A DNA stretch of 64,000 bases from Macrosoma leucophasiata (Eukaryota; Arthropoda; Insecta; Lepidoptera; Hedylidae), in the NCBI GenBank assembly GCA_036365455.1, contig JAWQUS010000022.1, forward strand, positions 5,766,001-5,830,000, in the 5' to 3' direction. Positions 23,201-34,000 of this stretch are shown piece by piece. The translations under genes were made by a program, and so were the position numbers. The notes under the pieces are model-generated. The model did not search any database. It was not told where the DNA came from and saw only the letters and a program-made list of their open reading frames with translations. Position 1 is the stretch's first letter. Each line of letters begins with the position of its first letter.

Positions 23201-24605
23201 AATAAGCTTAATAAATAAATAAATAAGCCTTTTATTCTGTATCTCTAGGGTTACAAGTTTACATGTATGTATTATTGAGTTCCTATTAACAAGTTTATGA
23301 ATAGTGTTATTTGTTAGTTCCTAATCTTATACTATGTTAGTAGTGTTAGTAAGATACAGTCCCATTTTGGGTGTAGGCCTCCTCCATCCTTTTCCACATC
23401 TCCCGGTTTTTGGCCAAGGTGAATCTCAATAAGCTTACGACAATTAATTGAAGGTATAATAAACAATTTGAATAGGTGAAAATGATTTAGTATTTTATGC
23501 TTCTTCTCTAAATATAGTGTACAACAATAATGAGTATACTTACGTCTCTTTCTGCAATTCCCTCAATGCTTCCAATTCGACCCTCATTGACGACACTTGT
23601 TTATCTAGTCTTGCCACTTCACGCACTAAAAAGCAATTCACTAAATTAATGAAATTAACTGGCAGAAGAGGCTGGCTTGCAAAAAGATATTTGTTAAAGT
23701 TATTGTAACATTTCACATCCTTCTCTAACTCATGAGTTGGAGAGGGGTGTGAAATGTTGGTAGGTGCCACCAGTGCCAGATAAAGCCGGTGCGGGGCCCG
23801 TAGCAAATGTGACCATGGGGCCCTAGAGTTACATTGCCTACTGAAATTTAGGATGTAAATAAAACAACATTTACGAAAAGGAATCGAAAACAAATTTAGG
23901 GGATTCCCCCTGTAAGTATTGTGGTATTGCCAACTTGCAACATAATAATATAGGTACCTATATAATTAGTGGTCAACGCTCCCTTTGAGAATAGCTAAGG
24001 TGTATTACATATTTGTGTTTTTTTTTGGGCACAGGCTCGGGGCCCTCAATGGCGCGGGGCCCGTAGCATTTGCTACTCCTGCTATATGGCTAATCCGGCA
24101 CAGGGTGCCACAATAAAAATATAGAATTGAATTGGAAAAAAAATATTAATATTTCGACACTACTTTACTGGTGGTAGAGTTCCAGTGAAGGGAGACTCCA
24201 GGGTGTAGACAACACTGTATTACTTAATCTATCTGCTACCAAATGGTAGTGTTCAACACTATCGTGTTCCAGTTAGATGGTAATGTAAGTTATGTCTAAA
24301 AAAATAAATAAAAATGTTTTTATCTCTACTACCTTCAAAAAAGCAAGTTTGCAGCTATATTATTTTAGCAACATATTTATTGACTTTGAAACAACATTCA
24401 ATACTTTCAATAATAATCTCTCTCACCTATTTGTTACGTAAAACGACTATGTATTACAAAAACAAGTTCAATTATGCAATTATATACCCAGCATAGCTCT
24501 TCGCTTCTCGGCGTATATTTGTTCATATATGAACACTCCAGCAGCGCCCACGATGCCTACAATAGCTGCTCCGACCATCAATCGAGGTGATAAATATGTA
24601 TTCAT
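20076..24605 (-). CDS. RMDN-family-like membrane protein, N-terminal half (5 exons)
   Basis: Five candidate exons (24605-24488, 23625-23544, 22322-22171, 21018-20909, 20264-20076) join in compatible phases and give about 216 residues. Residues 9-27 are a hydrophobic N-terminal segment. Residues 40-66 look like a coiled coil ([14 protein letters not shown] and on). Residues 68-90 are basic, and 100-140 are acidic with EYFTDY (108-113) and EFYDVPT (127-133). Membrane anchor, coiled coil and then acidic FFAT-like region is the layout known at the N-terminus of RMDN3/PTPIP51, a mitochondria-ER contact protein that binds VAP proteins. The TPR half expected in RMDN proteins was not found in this window, so the call is an inference from the layout. 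Expression is probably driven from the divergent region shared with eggless. Confidence 0.5.
20285..20342 (-). mobile_element. family A head fragment
   Basis: CGAGCTCCGTCACTAGAGCT then CTACTACCAGTAG. It lies just beyond the exon 5 acceptor. Confidence 0.6.
20392..20878. mobile_element. family B dimer, copy 2
   Basis: Two complete inverted tRNA-like arms, the right one at about 20727-20801. Flanked by the 12-bp direct repeat CTACTGAGGGTA (20380-20391 and 20879-20890). The centre is in the opposite orientation to that of copy 1. Confidence 0.85.
20909..21018 (-). CDS. RMDN-like exon 4 (second FFAT-like motif)
   Basis: Acceptor TTCCAG, donor GTATGT, ending in phase 0. Encodes [18 protein letters not shown], a good match to the FFAT consensus E-F-F-D-A-x-E with acidic flanks. 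Confidence 0.65.
21019..21309. other. intron sequence, TTTA microsatellite
   Basis: A TTTA run near 21033-21051 and no exon. Confidence 0.5.
21310..21440 (-). pseudogene. family X LINE ORF end, copy 1
   Basis: The reverse strand encodes [20 protein letters not shown], the C-terminal end of a non-LTR retrotransposon ORF. Related ends are at 23215-23460 and 30000-30214. Confidence 0.6.
21510..21700 (+). mobile_element. family L-like retroelement remnant
   Basis: Begins ACTAGCTGTTGCCCGCGGCT, a phrase shared with 31095. Confidence 0.5.
21955..22030 (-). mobile_element. family E fragment
   Basis: GACACTTCGACATCCCGCCC, the reverse of the E 3' end. Confidence 0.65.
22032..22135 (-). mobile_element. 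family A 5' half
   Basis: Reverse A head joined directly to the E fragment, ending about 35 bp from the RMDN-like exon 3 donor. Confidence 0.7.
22171..22322 (-). CDS. RMDN-like exon 3 (basic, then first FFAT-like motif)
   Basis: Acceptor CTTGCAG, donor GTAAAC. GC-rich and clearly codon-structured: a basic start ([16 protein letters not shown]), a proline/alanine linker, then [11 protein letters not shown]. Confidence 0.65.
22345..22567. mobile_element. family D copy
   Basis: Ends TACTCAATTAATATTGCACA and ATTGTTGAGCACTGTA. It starts about 20 bp upstream of the exon 3 acceptor. Confidence 0.8.
22699..23114. mobile_element. family B dimer, copy 3 (second arm truncated)
   Basis: The left tRNA-like arm is complete. 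The right part breaks after TTGACTTCAGGCGAGACTA and rejoins the centre sequence, so the copy is rearranged. Only a 7-bp direct repeat (TTTGTTG) can be proposed. Confidence 0.75.
23215..23460 (-). pseudogene. family X LINE ORF end, copy 2
   Basis: The reverse strand encodes [13 protein letters not shown] followed by an AT-rich 3' region. Confidence 0.6.
23544..23625 (-). CDS. RMDN-like exon 2 (coiled coil)
   Basis: Acceptor TTTTAG, donor GTAAGT. Encodes [20 protein letters not shown] with heptad-like hydrophobic spacing. In phase 1, out phase 2. Confidence 0.65.
23771..24103 (-). mobile_element. hAT-type MITE P, copy 1
   Basis: A 333-bp element beginning CAGTGCC and ending in a degenerate complement, flanked by the perfect 8-bp repeat GGTGCCAC (23763-23770 and 24104-24111). 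CAGTG-type ends and 8-bp duplications are known for hAT elements. Confidence 0.85.
24165..24285 (+). mobile_element. family A 5' fragment
   Basis: TTACTGGTGGTAGAGTTCCA to GTTAGATGGTAATGTAA. Confidence 0.65.
24488..24605 (-). CDS. RMDN-like exon 1 (start and membrane anchor)
   Basis: ATG at 24605-24603. The exon encodes [20 protein letters not shown] and continues to a basic EKRRAML segment. Donor G|GTATAT, leaving phase 1. The alternating Gly/Ala/Val/Ile run is the only hydrophobic stretch before the final exon. Confidence 0.6.
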
Positions 24606-25841
24606 TGTGATTCAATAAAAACACTTGATTTTATAACACAAATAATTTTTGTTTTTTTTTTACTTTTAATTTCTTGCTTTGATAAACTTTGATTTAATAA
24701 CACGTATGTTTACAGTTATTAATAAATAACGTGGTAAAACAGACGAGAAACAATTATTCAGATGAAATATAGGACACAATATTTACAATCGATTTTAGCG
24801 TAAGTACAACACGAAGCCTTATTAAACTACCGCAAAACTTGAGCTTAGCTCGTCAGAGAATCACGAAACACGAATTCCAACAATTCATGAGCCTGCTGAT
24901 TATGCTGTAAAAATTGATGCTGATTCGTTTATTTTGTGCAAAAAAACTGTATTTTTTAATTATTTTTGCGTCTGTCATCGAAGGTATCTGTCATATGCCA
25001 ACCAAGGAGAAAGTAGAAATCTGTCCACAGATTATTTATAAATGCTTTATGTATTACTTGCCACTTTACTTATTTAATTCACTTGGTACAAACATAGCAC
25101 AAGAATTAGGTCTTGTGTTTGGACTTTTCACATTGTATGCATCATCCAACAAGTGTCAGGCAGAAAACTTTAATTTTTGAATGTTACATGTTTTCACTAC
25201 ATTTTAGAATTTTTAGATCATTTATTAATCAGGCTTTGGGTTAATCGAATATTTACAATTATTTATGCCATGGCAAGGTTATTAACATTAAACAGACTTA
25301 AGGGCTATTCAGAAAAAATAAGATCATTACTAGACTATGACAGATTACAGTAGTGACAAATAAGTCTGTTTTGGCTGAAATGCTTTCGAATGAAAACAAA
25401 ATGGCTGCTTTTAATTTGTGCTGACATGATTAAAATAAGTTTTGAATAATTTTATTTTTTCTAATTTCACCTATTTATTCCTGGCTTGTCTGTATAAACT
25501 GTATTCAGCCATCTCACTCACTACTCTATAATCTATGCTCGGTTATCAATTGTCAATTTTGTCATTGTCATGAAATGACATGAATGTCATTTATTTATCA
25601 ATGTCTGGTCGTCGGTCTTTGCGGGATAGCGTTGTTTTGATTCACTTTTGATTGTCGTAAAATTTAGCGAAAAACTATTTCTACTTCAATAAAATTACAT
25701 TCCTTTTGCAGATAATCTACGATATACCATAGATTGTGTAATGCAATAAAAGTGCGTATCTATTTTAGTTAAAAGTTAACTGATTTTCGTTTACAATACT
25801 AGGTGGTGGTTAATTTTGTTTTTATTATTATTAGTTTCACC
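24606..25841. promoter_or_regulatory. divergent intergenic region with putative promoters
   Basis: This 1.2-kb stretch separates the two start codons and should hold both promoters and the 5' UTRs. Visible structure is limited: a dyad TGACATGAATGTCA near 25576 and a slightly GC-richer patch (25600-25640). No TATA box can be assigned with confidence. It is unusually free of the repeat families that fill the rest of the window. Confidence 0.45.
24917..25180 (+). CDS. 87-codon open frame, doubtful
   Basis: ATG at 24917 opens a frame to TGA at 25178-25180. It starts with a hydrophobic segment (FCAKKLYFLIIFASVIEGIC) that would pass as a signal peptide, with several cysteines after it. No family is recognised, and AT-rich DNA gives such frames by chance. 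Confidence 0.15.
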   Translation: MLIRLFCAKKLYFLIIFASVIEGICHMPTKEKVEICPQIIYKCFMYYLPLYLFNSLGTNIAQELGLVFGLFTLYASSNKCQAENFNF

Positions 25842-28020
25842 ATGGAACACGCGGACCGTAGCGATAGCGAAGATAAAGATAATGCAAGCTCAGATCACTT
25901 AGCAAAGGAAAGCGATCTCAAATCAGTCGATGGGTTATCAAAAATTGAATCTTCAGCTAGTGATGCTATCAATTTGAAACCGGTCGATAACAAGGAAGTG
26001 ATGGGAAAAGATTCAGCGGGAGTTTTACCGACGTCTGAACCTCAAAAATATTCAGACGAGAGTGACAATCAGGATGACGATATTCATTTGAGATGGGATG
26101 ATGATCTGGATGATGATGTTGATGACGAAGGTAAAACTGAAATAGATGATATATTACCTTCTCCATCAAAAAAAGAGATAAATGTTTCCAATGACAGTAA
26201 TGTAGTTGACGATGTTTTCAAAGATTTTGATGTTATCCCTAATACGGATGATAATGCACCAATTGACAACATAATTGAAGAATTGAAAGACAGTATTAAT
26301 AAATCGGATATTGAGAAGTGTACTAATAAAGAATCAGTAACTATTCTTAATGAGTCTGAAAAACAATTCAATGTCTTGTCTAAATCAGATGATAACTATG
26401 AACCCGTTGAAAAAATACATGAAGAATTGAAAGACAGTATTAATGAATCGGATATTGAAAAGAGTACCAATAAAGATTCAGTTACTATTCCTAATGAGTC
26501 TGAAAAACAGTTCAATATCTCATCTAAAACAGATGTTAACAATGCCACCATTGAGAGCAAAAATGAAGAATTCAAAGTCAGTATTAATGAATCAGATATT
26601 GAGAAGTGTACCAATAATGATTCAGTAACTATTCCTGAGTCTGAAAAACAAGTCATCGTTGAAAACAGGAATGACAAAGATGAGATAACAAATATTCAAG
26701 GAATTGAAGATTTAAATAAAGAAGAGATGAGTATCAATAATAATTCATCAATTGTTCCAAATGAATCTGATCAACAACACATAGTTATTGAGGATGGTGA
26801 TGATGCAATTGGAAAACCACATCTGAAACAAATTAAAGATTTAGATAAACAAGAGATGTGTACCAATAAAGATGTGATAGTTGCAAATGGATCTGATCAA
26901 CAACAGGTAGTTAATGAGGAAGGCAATTCAGCAATTGAGAAATCAAATATGCCACAATCTATGGAAATAGAGGAAAACCCAGATAAAATTCTCATTAACG
27001 AAGCAAAAGAGGATGAGGATTCAATAAAATTTGTTGATAATGATACAGAAAGAATGGATATTGATGAAAACACTCAAAGAACTGACATTAAAGATGAGCA
27101 AGAGCAAATATTGATAAATGTTGCTAGAGATGTCGAGCAGTCACAAATTGAAGAAACAACAGTTGCAATAACAGATCCAATATCGATTGATATTACTAAA
27201 GAGGTTGAACAGTCACAAATGAATGACTCAAATGTTTCAGCAGACGATGTTTTAGAATTGTCCGACACTGAAAGAGAAGAAATAATCTCTATATCAAACA
27301 CATCTAATAATACAAAAGATAAATCTAAAAAGCATGGCTTACGTCAACCCGATATGATGCTTGAAATACCAACTGAACCAGAAATAATGTGCTTAGATGG
27401 TGATGATGATGAATTTGATATGGAAAACATGAAAATGTCACCCACTTTTGAAATAACAGATGATTCGCAAGACGTGAAAATGGTAGATCTGTCCGAGACG
27501 GCAAAAGATGGAGCTCCAACTGAGTCGGATAAGCCTAAAAATATAGATATTGCTGCAACAGACGAAACAAAACATGATTCAAATGATGATGTTGTAGGAA
27601 AAGAAGTTTGCAATGAAATAATGGAAATCAAAGGATCAAAGGCAGTATCTTTGGAAAAAACAGACGTTGAAGCTAAAAATAAACAAGATATAACTGTTTT
27701 GAATGAAGAACGAAAACAATCTGATATAGAAAAAGAACAAACCATACCAGAGATAGCGGATTCTAATAAAGAAGTTCTTCCAGTAGAAAAAAAAGACATG
27801 AAGCAAGATTGCACATCAGAGATTGAAAAAGATAAACAAGTTGAAAATGTCCAACCGTCAACGTCTTCTCATTCTGAAATGATGCAGGATGCAAGTGGTG
27901 AAGTACCAGAGAGTGACAGTTTAGGACTATTGGCGGAATCCTCCAGGGTGATGGAGGATGAGGATGACCAAGAGGATGAAGAGGATGGTGATGACGATGA
28001 TGACTTTGACCCTGAAGATG
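25842..28020 (+). CDS. egg: egg exon 1 (acidic N-terminal exon, 2,179 nt)
   Basis: Residues 1-726 plus one base. Rich in Asp, Glu, Ser, Asn and Lys, probably disordered. Contains the tandem repeat at 26277-26690 and short hydrophobic-acidic motifs (VLELSD at 470-475, EIMCLDGDDDE at 514-524). Ends in an Asp/Glu run. Donor GTAAGA, phase 1. It is over ten times longer than any other exon of the gene. Confidence 0.9.
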
Positions 28021-31000
28021 GTAAGATTTGCTACAACTTCATAGTATAACAGAGTTAACGTTTTTATTTCCTTAATGTTGTAAGACCCAAACAAAAGAAC
28101 GCATATAATTAAAATCTGTTGCTGCATAACCTGTGAACTCATCAAATCATCTCATGGCATATTACAGGAACATTTTTCGGGATAAAAAGTATCCTATAAT
28201 CTAAGTCAGCAAATACCCTATCTGTATACATAACAAATTTCATCAAAATCCGTTAAGTAGTTTTGCCTGATTGACGGACTAACATCCAAACAAAGAAACT
28301 TGCCCATTTATAATATTTGTGTGATAGTGTGATTACTACCTCTAACCATTGTCTTCATATACCCCATAGATGCAAGCCGGAAAAAAAACTTTATTTAACT
28401 TTTTCGAAAAAATACACATAGGATATATTTTTATTTAGGATATATGGTTAGGAACAGAGCACAACCATGAAAATACGGTTTAATTCTCATGTGACCACAC
28501 GCGAATTTCGGAATATTTTCGTAAATTTAATATGCCATCAGATGAGGTCATTAGGCGGAAAATTTAGAATCACATTAAAAAGCCTGGGTTGTAAGCACTA
28601 TTAGCTTGTATCTTCTGTAAAAATTGTGGCAAAGAAGCATGCAGCTCACATTGATGTAAAATGATGACTGACACCTATAGACATCTACAAAAAACAGAGG
28701 TCGAAATGCAGATGCGTTGCCACCCCTGAGACCTAAGTTCTTATGTCCCTATGATAGTTATTACGAAGCCATATTTTATAAACATTTTTGTATTTTACAT
28801 TACAGAAAGTAGCAATCAAATGACAGCCGAACACTCTGAAGACTCAAACGCTCACCAATCGGAGACAGAAGTGAAAGAGACGGCTGATGCAAGTGCAAAA
28901 GAGACTGATGTATCAGTCAAGGAAGGTTTCAGTTTTACAGGTGATGATGCAGTTGAAAGGAAATCTGAAGCTGATCGGACAGCTACAGGTTGTGATGTAA
29001 GTTTAGATTTAATTGTCTTGTATCATGAAGTGGCTAACAAGCATACAGTTCACATGGATGTTAGAATCAGAATCAGATTTTCATTTCTGCATTAAGGGTG
29101 ACAGACACCTCTTATGACACATCAAAAACAAACAAAATAAATTAAAGTGAATAACAATTGATATGCCTGTCAAATTACAAGCTAAAAAAATATATATGTA
29201 GTCTAGAATATCACTAAGATAAAACTAAATATAATATACTAATGTAAGTAAGTATATCCGTAGAATGTCTCATTTCCCCTTTTACAAACTGATAACAAAG
29301 AGAAAAGAAAAAGAGTCATTCTTTGTCATTCACCGGCAGAGTTCCAAAGGCCAACATGATCTGAGAAAAAGCTGCTCAAAAAAACTCAAAGTCAGGTCTT
29401 TTTTTATGTAATGGAAGTGGCAAACAAGCATGCAGTTCACATTGACTGATACCACCTGACCGGAACACGATAGTGCTGAACACTACCAAATTAGGTAATG
29501 CGGTGGTGCCTACGACCGCGAGCTCCGTCGCTGAAGCTCTACCACCAGTATTTCTGTTACACACTGCATACGTAAGCACTAATAATGCGATATTGGTCAA
29601 AATTTTATCATAATAAATAATAATAATAATAATGGCAACCCATTATACGTCCCACTGCTGGGCACGAGTCTCTCCCCTTTTTGGGGGGAGGCCTGGAGCT
29701 TACTCCACCACGCTGCTCCAATGCGGATTGGTGGAGGTGGGTGGGTTAGTGGCCAACCCGCTGTCGGATGTTTTCAAACCGCCCATAAGGCCTCCGACAA
29801 GGTTTAACGACTGCTATCTATCGATAGCAACCGGGACCGACGGCTTAACGTACCCTCCGAAGCACGGAAACGCGCATTTAATTTGCCACTAGCGGTCACC
29901 CATCACACTACCCGACCGTGCCCGTAGTGCTTAACCGAGCAGATCGCTTACGATCTACACCAGCCGCTGGGCCATGCGCGCTTCCTTTATCATAATAATA
30001 AATAATAATAATAAAGTCTTTATTATTCTGATCTCTACAAGTTTTAATATCTTATATTTATGTTAGTTGTTACTACCTGTCTTAATTTAAATTAGTAGAG
30101 TTAGTACTTTTCGGAAATTCTGCCCCATTTTGGGTATAGGCCTCCTCCATCCTTTTCCTGGCAGTCTGATCTTTAGCGAGATTGAGCCAGTTAGAGCCAA
30201 CTGTCTGGACATACATTTTATCATAATGGATGACAAATGTCAAATAGCTAGTGTGCGATAGAGATAACGCTCTACAGAACCGAAAATAGTCGAAGTCTCT
30301 TTCCTTTCAATATTTCTTGCTGGAAACTGTACGTACGAGTACATACATACATATTGTCCTTATTTATAGATTGTTGAGAATATTGCCAAAGCGAAGCCAA
30401 CTGCTGAAACTCAAAAGGATTCAAAGACTGCAGATGATCAAACTGTTGTAAGTGTACAAGTATTTACCTTTTTATGTATTACTGGAGCATTGTTTACTGA
30501 GTGGTTGAGCTCCAGTGTCGGAGCTCGCAAGCGTAGTCACCACCGCATTACCTTATATACTTGCCGCTAAATGGCAGAGATTAGAGCACTATTGTGTTAC
30601 GGTCAGGTGGTACGCATTGTACATAGAGCCACCAGCTGCGGCGGACTGGTGGGGAGTAGCCATAGCGTGTATTACCGATGCAAAACAGTGTCATTTTTTG
30701 CGGGGGGAAATGCGTGTGACACACACACACTACAAAAATTGTCTATTGCCTACTACGAAACTCACACCTTGACTTTAACAAAATACATAAACAATTTCAC
30801 GCACACATTTAAACATCTAGGCGACAGGCATAGGCCCATTTGGGCTTGTAATTTAACAGGGCTATTCCCCTCCGTTGTTGCTCTATGGTATTGTATAATA
30901 GTTTGCCATTTATGTAAAAAAACTAGAAATTAATTACAGTTGTTTGTTTTTTGAAGCCCGATAAACCGGCAACGCAATCTGAAACAGTCCGAGTGTCGGA

Positions 31001-34000
31001 CACGTCGGATAACGATGAAGCCACTGCGAAAAAGGATGAGAAAGTCCAGAAACATTTATCGCTTACAGATGAAGGTAAGATTTATAGCCAACTAGCTGTT
31101 GCCCGCAGCTTCGCCCGCGTGGATGTTGTTTTTTACCCTAAAAGAATAGATTAAAATAAACAGTTATTAGTATTAGACCGAATTGTGAATCTAAACTGCA
31201 CTTGAACACACACACAAAATGTCATCAAAATTGGTCCAGCCATCAAGGTGGAGTTTAGTCACATACACTTCCTCAGAATAATCATATGAATTTTGAAATA
31301 GCCATCAATAGAGACCCCTAAAGATACATTAAAAAGGTATAGCTTGGCGTTAGTAAATGAGACGAGGTTTGCTAACGCCCAGCCTACTGTAGAGCTCCAG
31401 TGGCGGAGCGCCCGCCCCAGGCACCACCGCATTACCTAATATACTTGCCGCTAAATGGTAGTGATCAGCACTATCGTGTTCCGGTCAGGTGGTAATGTAC
31501 GGCCCTGTAATTTCCGGCACAGAGGCATAACACCTTAGGCCTCAGGCGTGGTAACGCATCTGCATTTTGACCTCTGGTCTTTGTGTGGGTGTCTATAGGC
31601 TGCAGTCAACACTTAACATCAATGTGAACTACATGCTTGTTAGCCACTTCAAATAATAAATACGTGTGTACGCAGGCGGACTGGTGATCGTAATGGCGGT
31701 AGTTTTATAGCGGCACTGTTCTGCCCATTCCATGTTATTATATCTACTGCCTTATTGGAATTATTTGACTGCCATTGTTCGGTAGACAGCACTAACGGAT
31801 GAATTCTCCACAAAGGCGATGGGACGTAACGTCCCACATCTTCTCAAAGAAAAGTGATTTTTAATGTATGGCCCCGTCACACCGCGGACACGCCGCCAAA
31901 ACTCCATACAAACGCTTAATTTGGTTTCTATTACACATCATCAATCAGCGACGTGTATTTACACGCGCACCTGTGTACGCAGCACGAAGAGAATACCAAA
32001 CGTCGCCCATAAGAGGGGAGGAGGTTGGGTGAGGCGGGGAAATCGGGCGGGACGTCGAAGTGTCCATTCTATACGTAGTATTATTACATATTCTCTAGCC
32101 TCGTAATAACTACCACAGAGATATAACAACTAAGCTGTCAGGGTTGGCAACGCACAGTGCCGGATTAGCCATATAGCAGGAGTAGCAAATGCTACGGGCC
32201 CCGCGCCATTGAAGGCCCCGTGCCTGTGCCCAAAAAAAAACACAAATATGTAATACACCTTAGCTATTCTCAAAGGGAGCGTTGACCACTAATTATATAG
32301 GTACCTATATTATTATGTTGCAAGTTGGCAATACCACAATTCTTACATGGGGAATCCCCTAAATTTGTTTTCGATTCCTTTTCGAATTTTTTTTTTTTTT
32401 TTTTTTATGTAATAAAAGTGGCAAACAAGCATGCAGTTCACATTGATGTTAAGTGATGACTGCAGCCTATAGACAACCACACAATGACCAGAGGTCAAAA
32501 TGCAGATGCGCTGCCACTCTTGAGACATTAGGTGTTATGCCTCTGTGAAAATGTTTTATGTTGTTTTATTTACATCCTAAATTTCAGTAGGCAATGTAAC
32601 TCTAGGGCCCCATGGTCACATTTGCTACGGGCCCCGCACCGGCCTTATCCGGCACTGGCAACGCATCTGCATTTTGTTTTACCTCTGGTTTTTGTGTATA
32701 GGCGGTTGTCTATAGGCTGCAGTCATCACTCAACATCCATATGAACTGCATGCTTGTGCGCCACCGCTCTTACATAAAAGAAGTAATTTGACGATCCGGT
32801 TAGTCCAGCGGTGTGAAACCACTGTTTGATTCGAAGGGTCGCGGGTTCGATCCCTGCACCGGGACAAATATTTGTATGGCCTACAGATATTTGTTTCGGG
32901 TCTGGGTGTTTGTGTATGTGTTGTGTGTGTACAACGGCACCCACGAGGTTTATACCTAGTGTGGGGCTGTGAGTGTAAGCGTATTTATTTATTTATTTAT
33001 TTAATTTTAATTCCTATTAATTTATTTGCAGATCCGCCATCGAAGGTCGCGTCGGTCGCGAACCAAAGCAAACAGTCGCCGAGCAAGACGCGCAACTTGA
33101 CGATCGCACGTCCCAAAGACGTGTTGAACTTTGTTGAAATCGAGGAGAGCTCGTCTGAAGAGGGTTTGTGTTTTATAAACACTTTCTACTGTTGTTTTAT
33201 ATTATTTCGCATTAACACATGCTTGTGAAATATTTTTTTAAAGAAAAATGGAAAGAAAAATTTGACTTCAGGCGAGACTCGAACTCGCGGCCTACTGGGA
33301 ATCTAGTCCAGCCGCTCTTCCAATTGAGCTACTGAAGTCCTGCCCGATTTGTCAAATCTTTCCTTCACATCTCATTGCTTTATGGTAGCAGCAGCGCCAT
33401 CTATTACCAACTATGCTAGTTAGGCAACCGATATAATAGACTTTTCAGTTTATTGAATATCGTAAAGAATTCGCTTTTACCCTTAATAATTGTTTTATAT
33501 TATTACCATACCATAAAGCAATGCAATAAATGTGAAGGAAAGATTTGATAAATCGGGCAGGACTTCAGTAGCTCAATTGGAAGAGCGGCTGGACTAGATT
33601 CCCAGTAGGCCGCGAGTTCGAGTCTCGCCTGAAGTCAAATTTTTCTTTCCATTTTTCTTTAAAAAAACTTTCTACTGTTACAAGAAGTTACAGATTTAGA
33701 TCTATTTTGTACTTCTCATCGGCGAGACAGCGGTTGAGTAACAGGTTTTTCGAGAAAAACGAATTTCTCATACTAAACTAAGTATATAGTGTTGTTGTAC
33801 TGGTGGTCGAGCTCCAGTGATGGAGCTCGCGGGCGTAGGCACCACTTATAAACACCACGTATAAACTTGCCGCTAAATGTTAGTGTTCAGCACTATCGTG
33901 TTCCGGTCACGTGGTAATGTACGGCCCTGTAATTTCCGGCACAGAGGCATAACACCTCAGGCCTCAGGAGTGGTAAAGCATCTGCATTTTGACCTTGGTA

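Larger units (their letters stand above)
29545..30335. mobile_element. family D copy interrupted by X and C
   Basis: D is split at 29614/30228. ATTTTATCATAAT occurs at 29602-29614 and 30215-30227, a 13-bp target duplication around a 600-bp insertion. Confidence 0.8.
32106..32785 (+). mobile_element. family A copy hosting nested insertions
   Basis: 32106-32154 and 32658-32785 form one A copy opened by the hAT MITE P. Confidence 0.7.

Noticed and set aside
24917..25180. 87-codon secreted-type protein
   Set aside because: Kept only as a doubtful feature; no family, no splice context, and AT-rich DNA yields such frames.
25803..25841. GTG-started N-terminal extension of eggless
   Set aside because: It lacks an ATG; the ATG at 25842 has CACCATGG context and starts the polar sequence.
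29376..29600. 74-codon minus-strand frame
   Set aside because: It is composed of families A and D, not a host gene.
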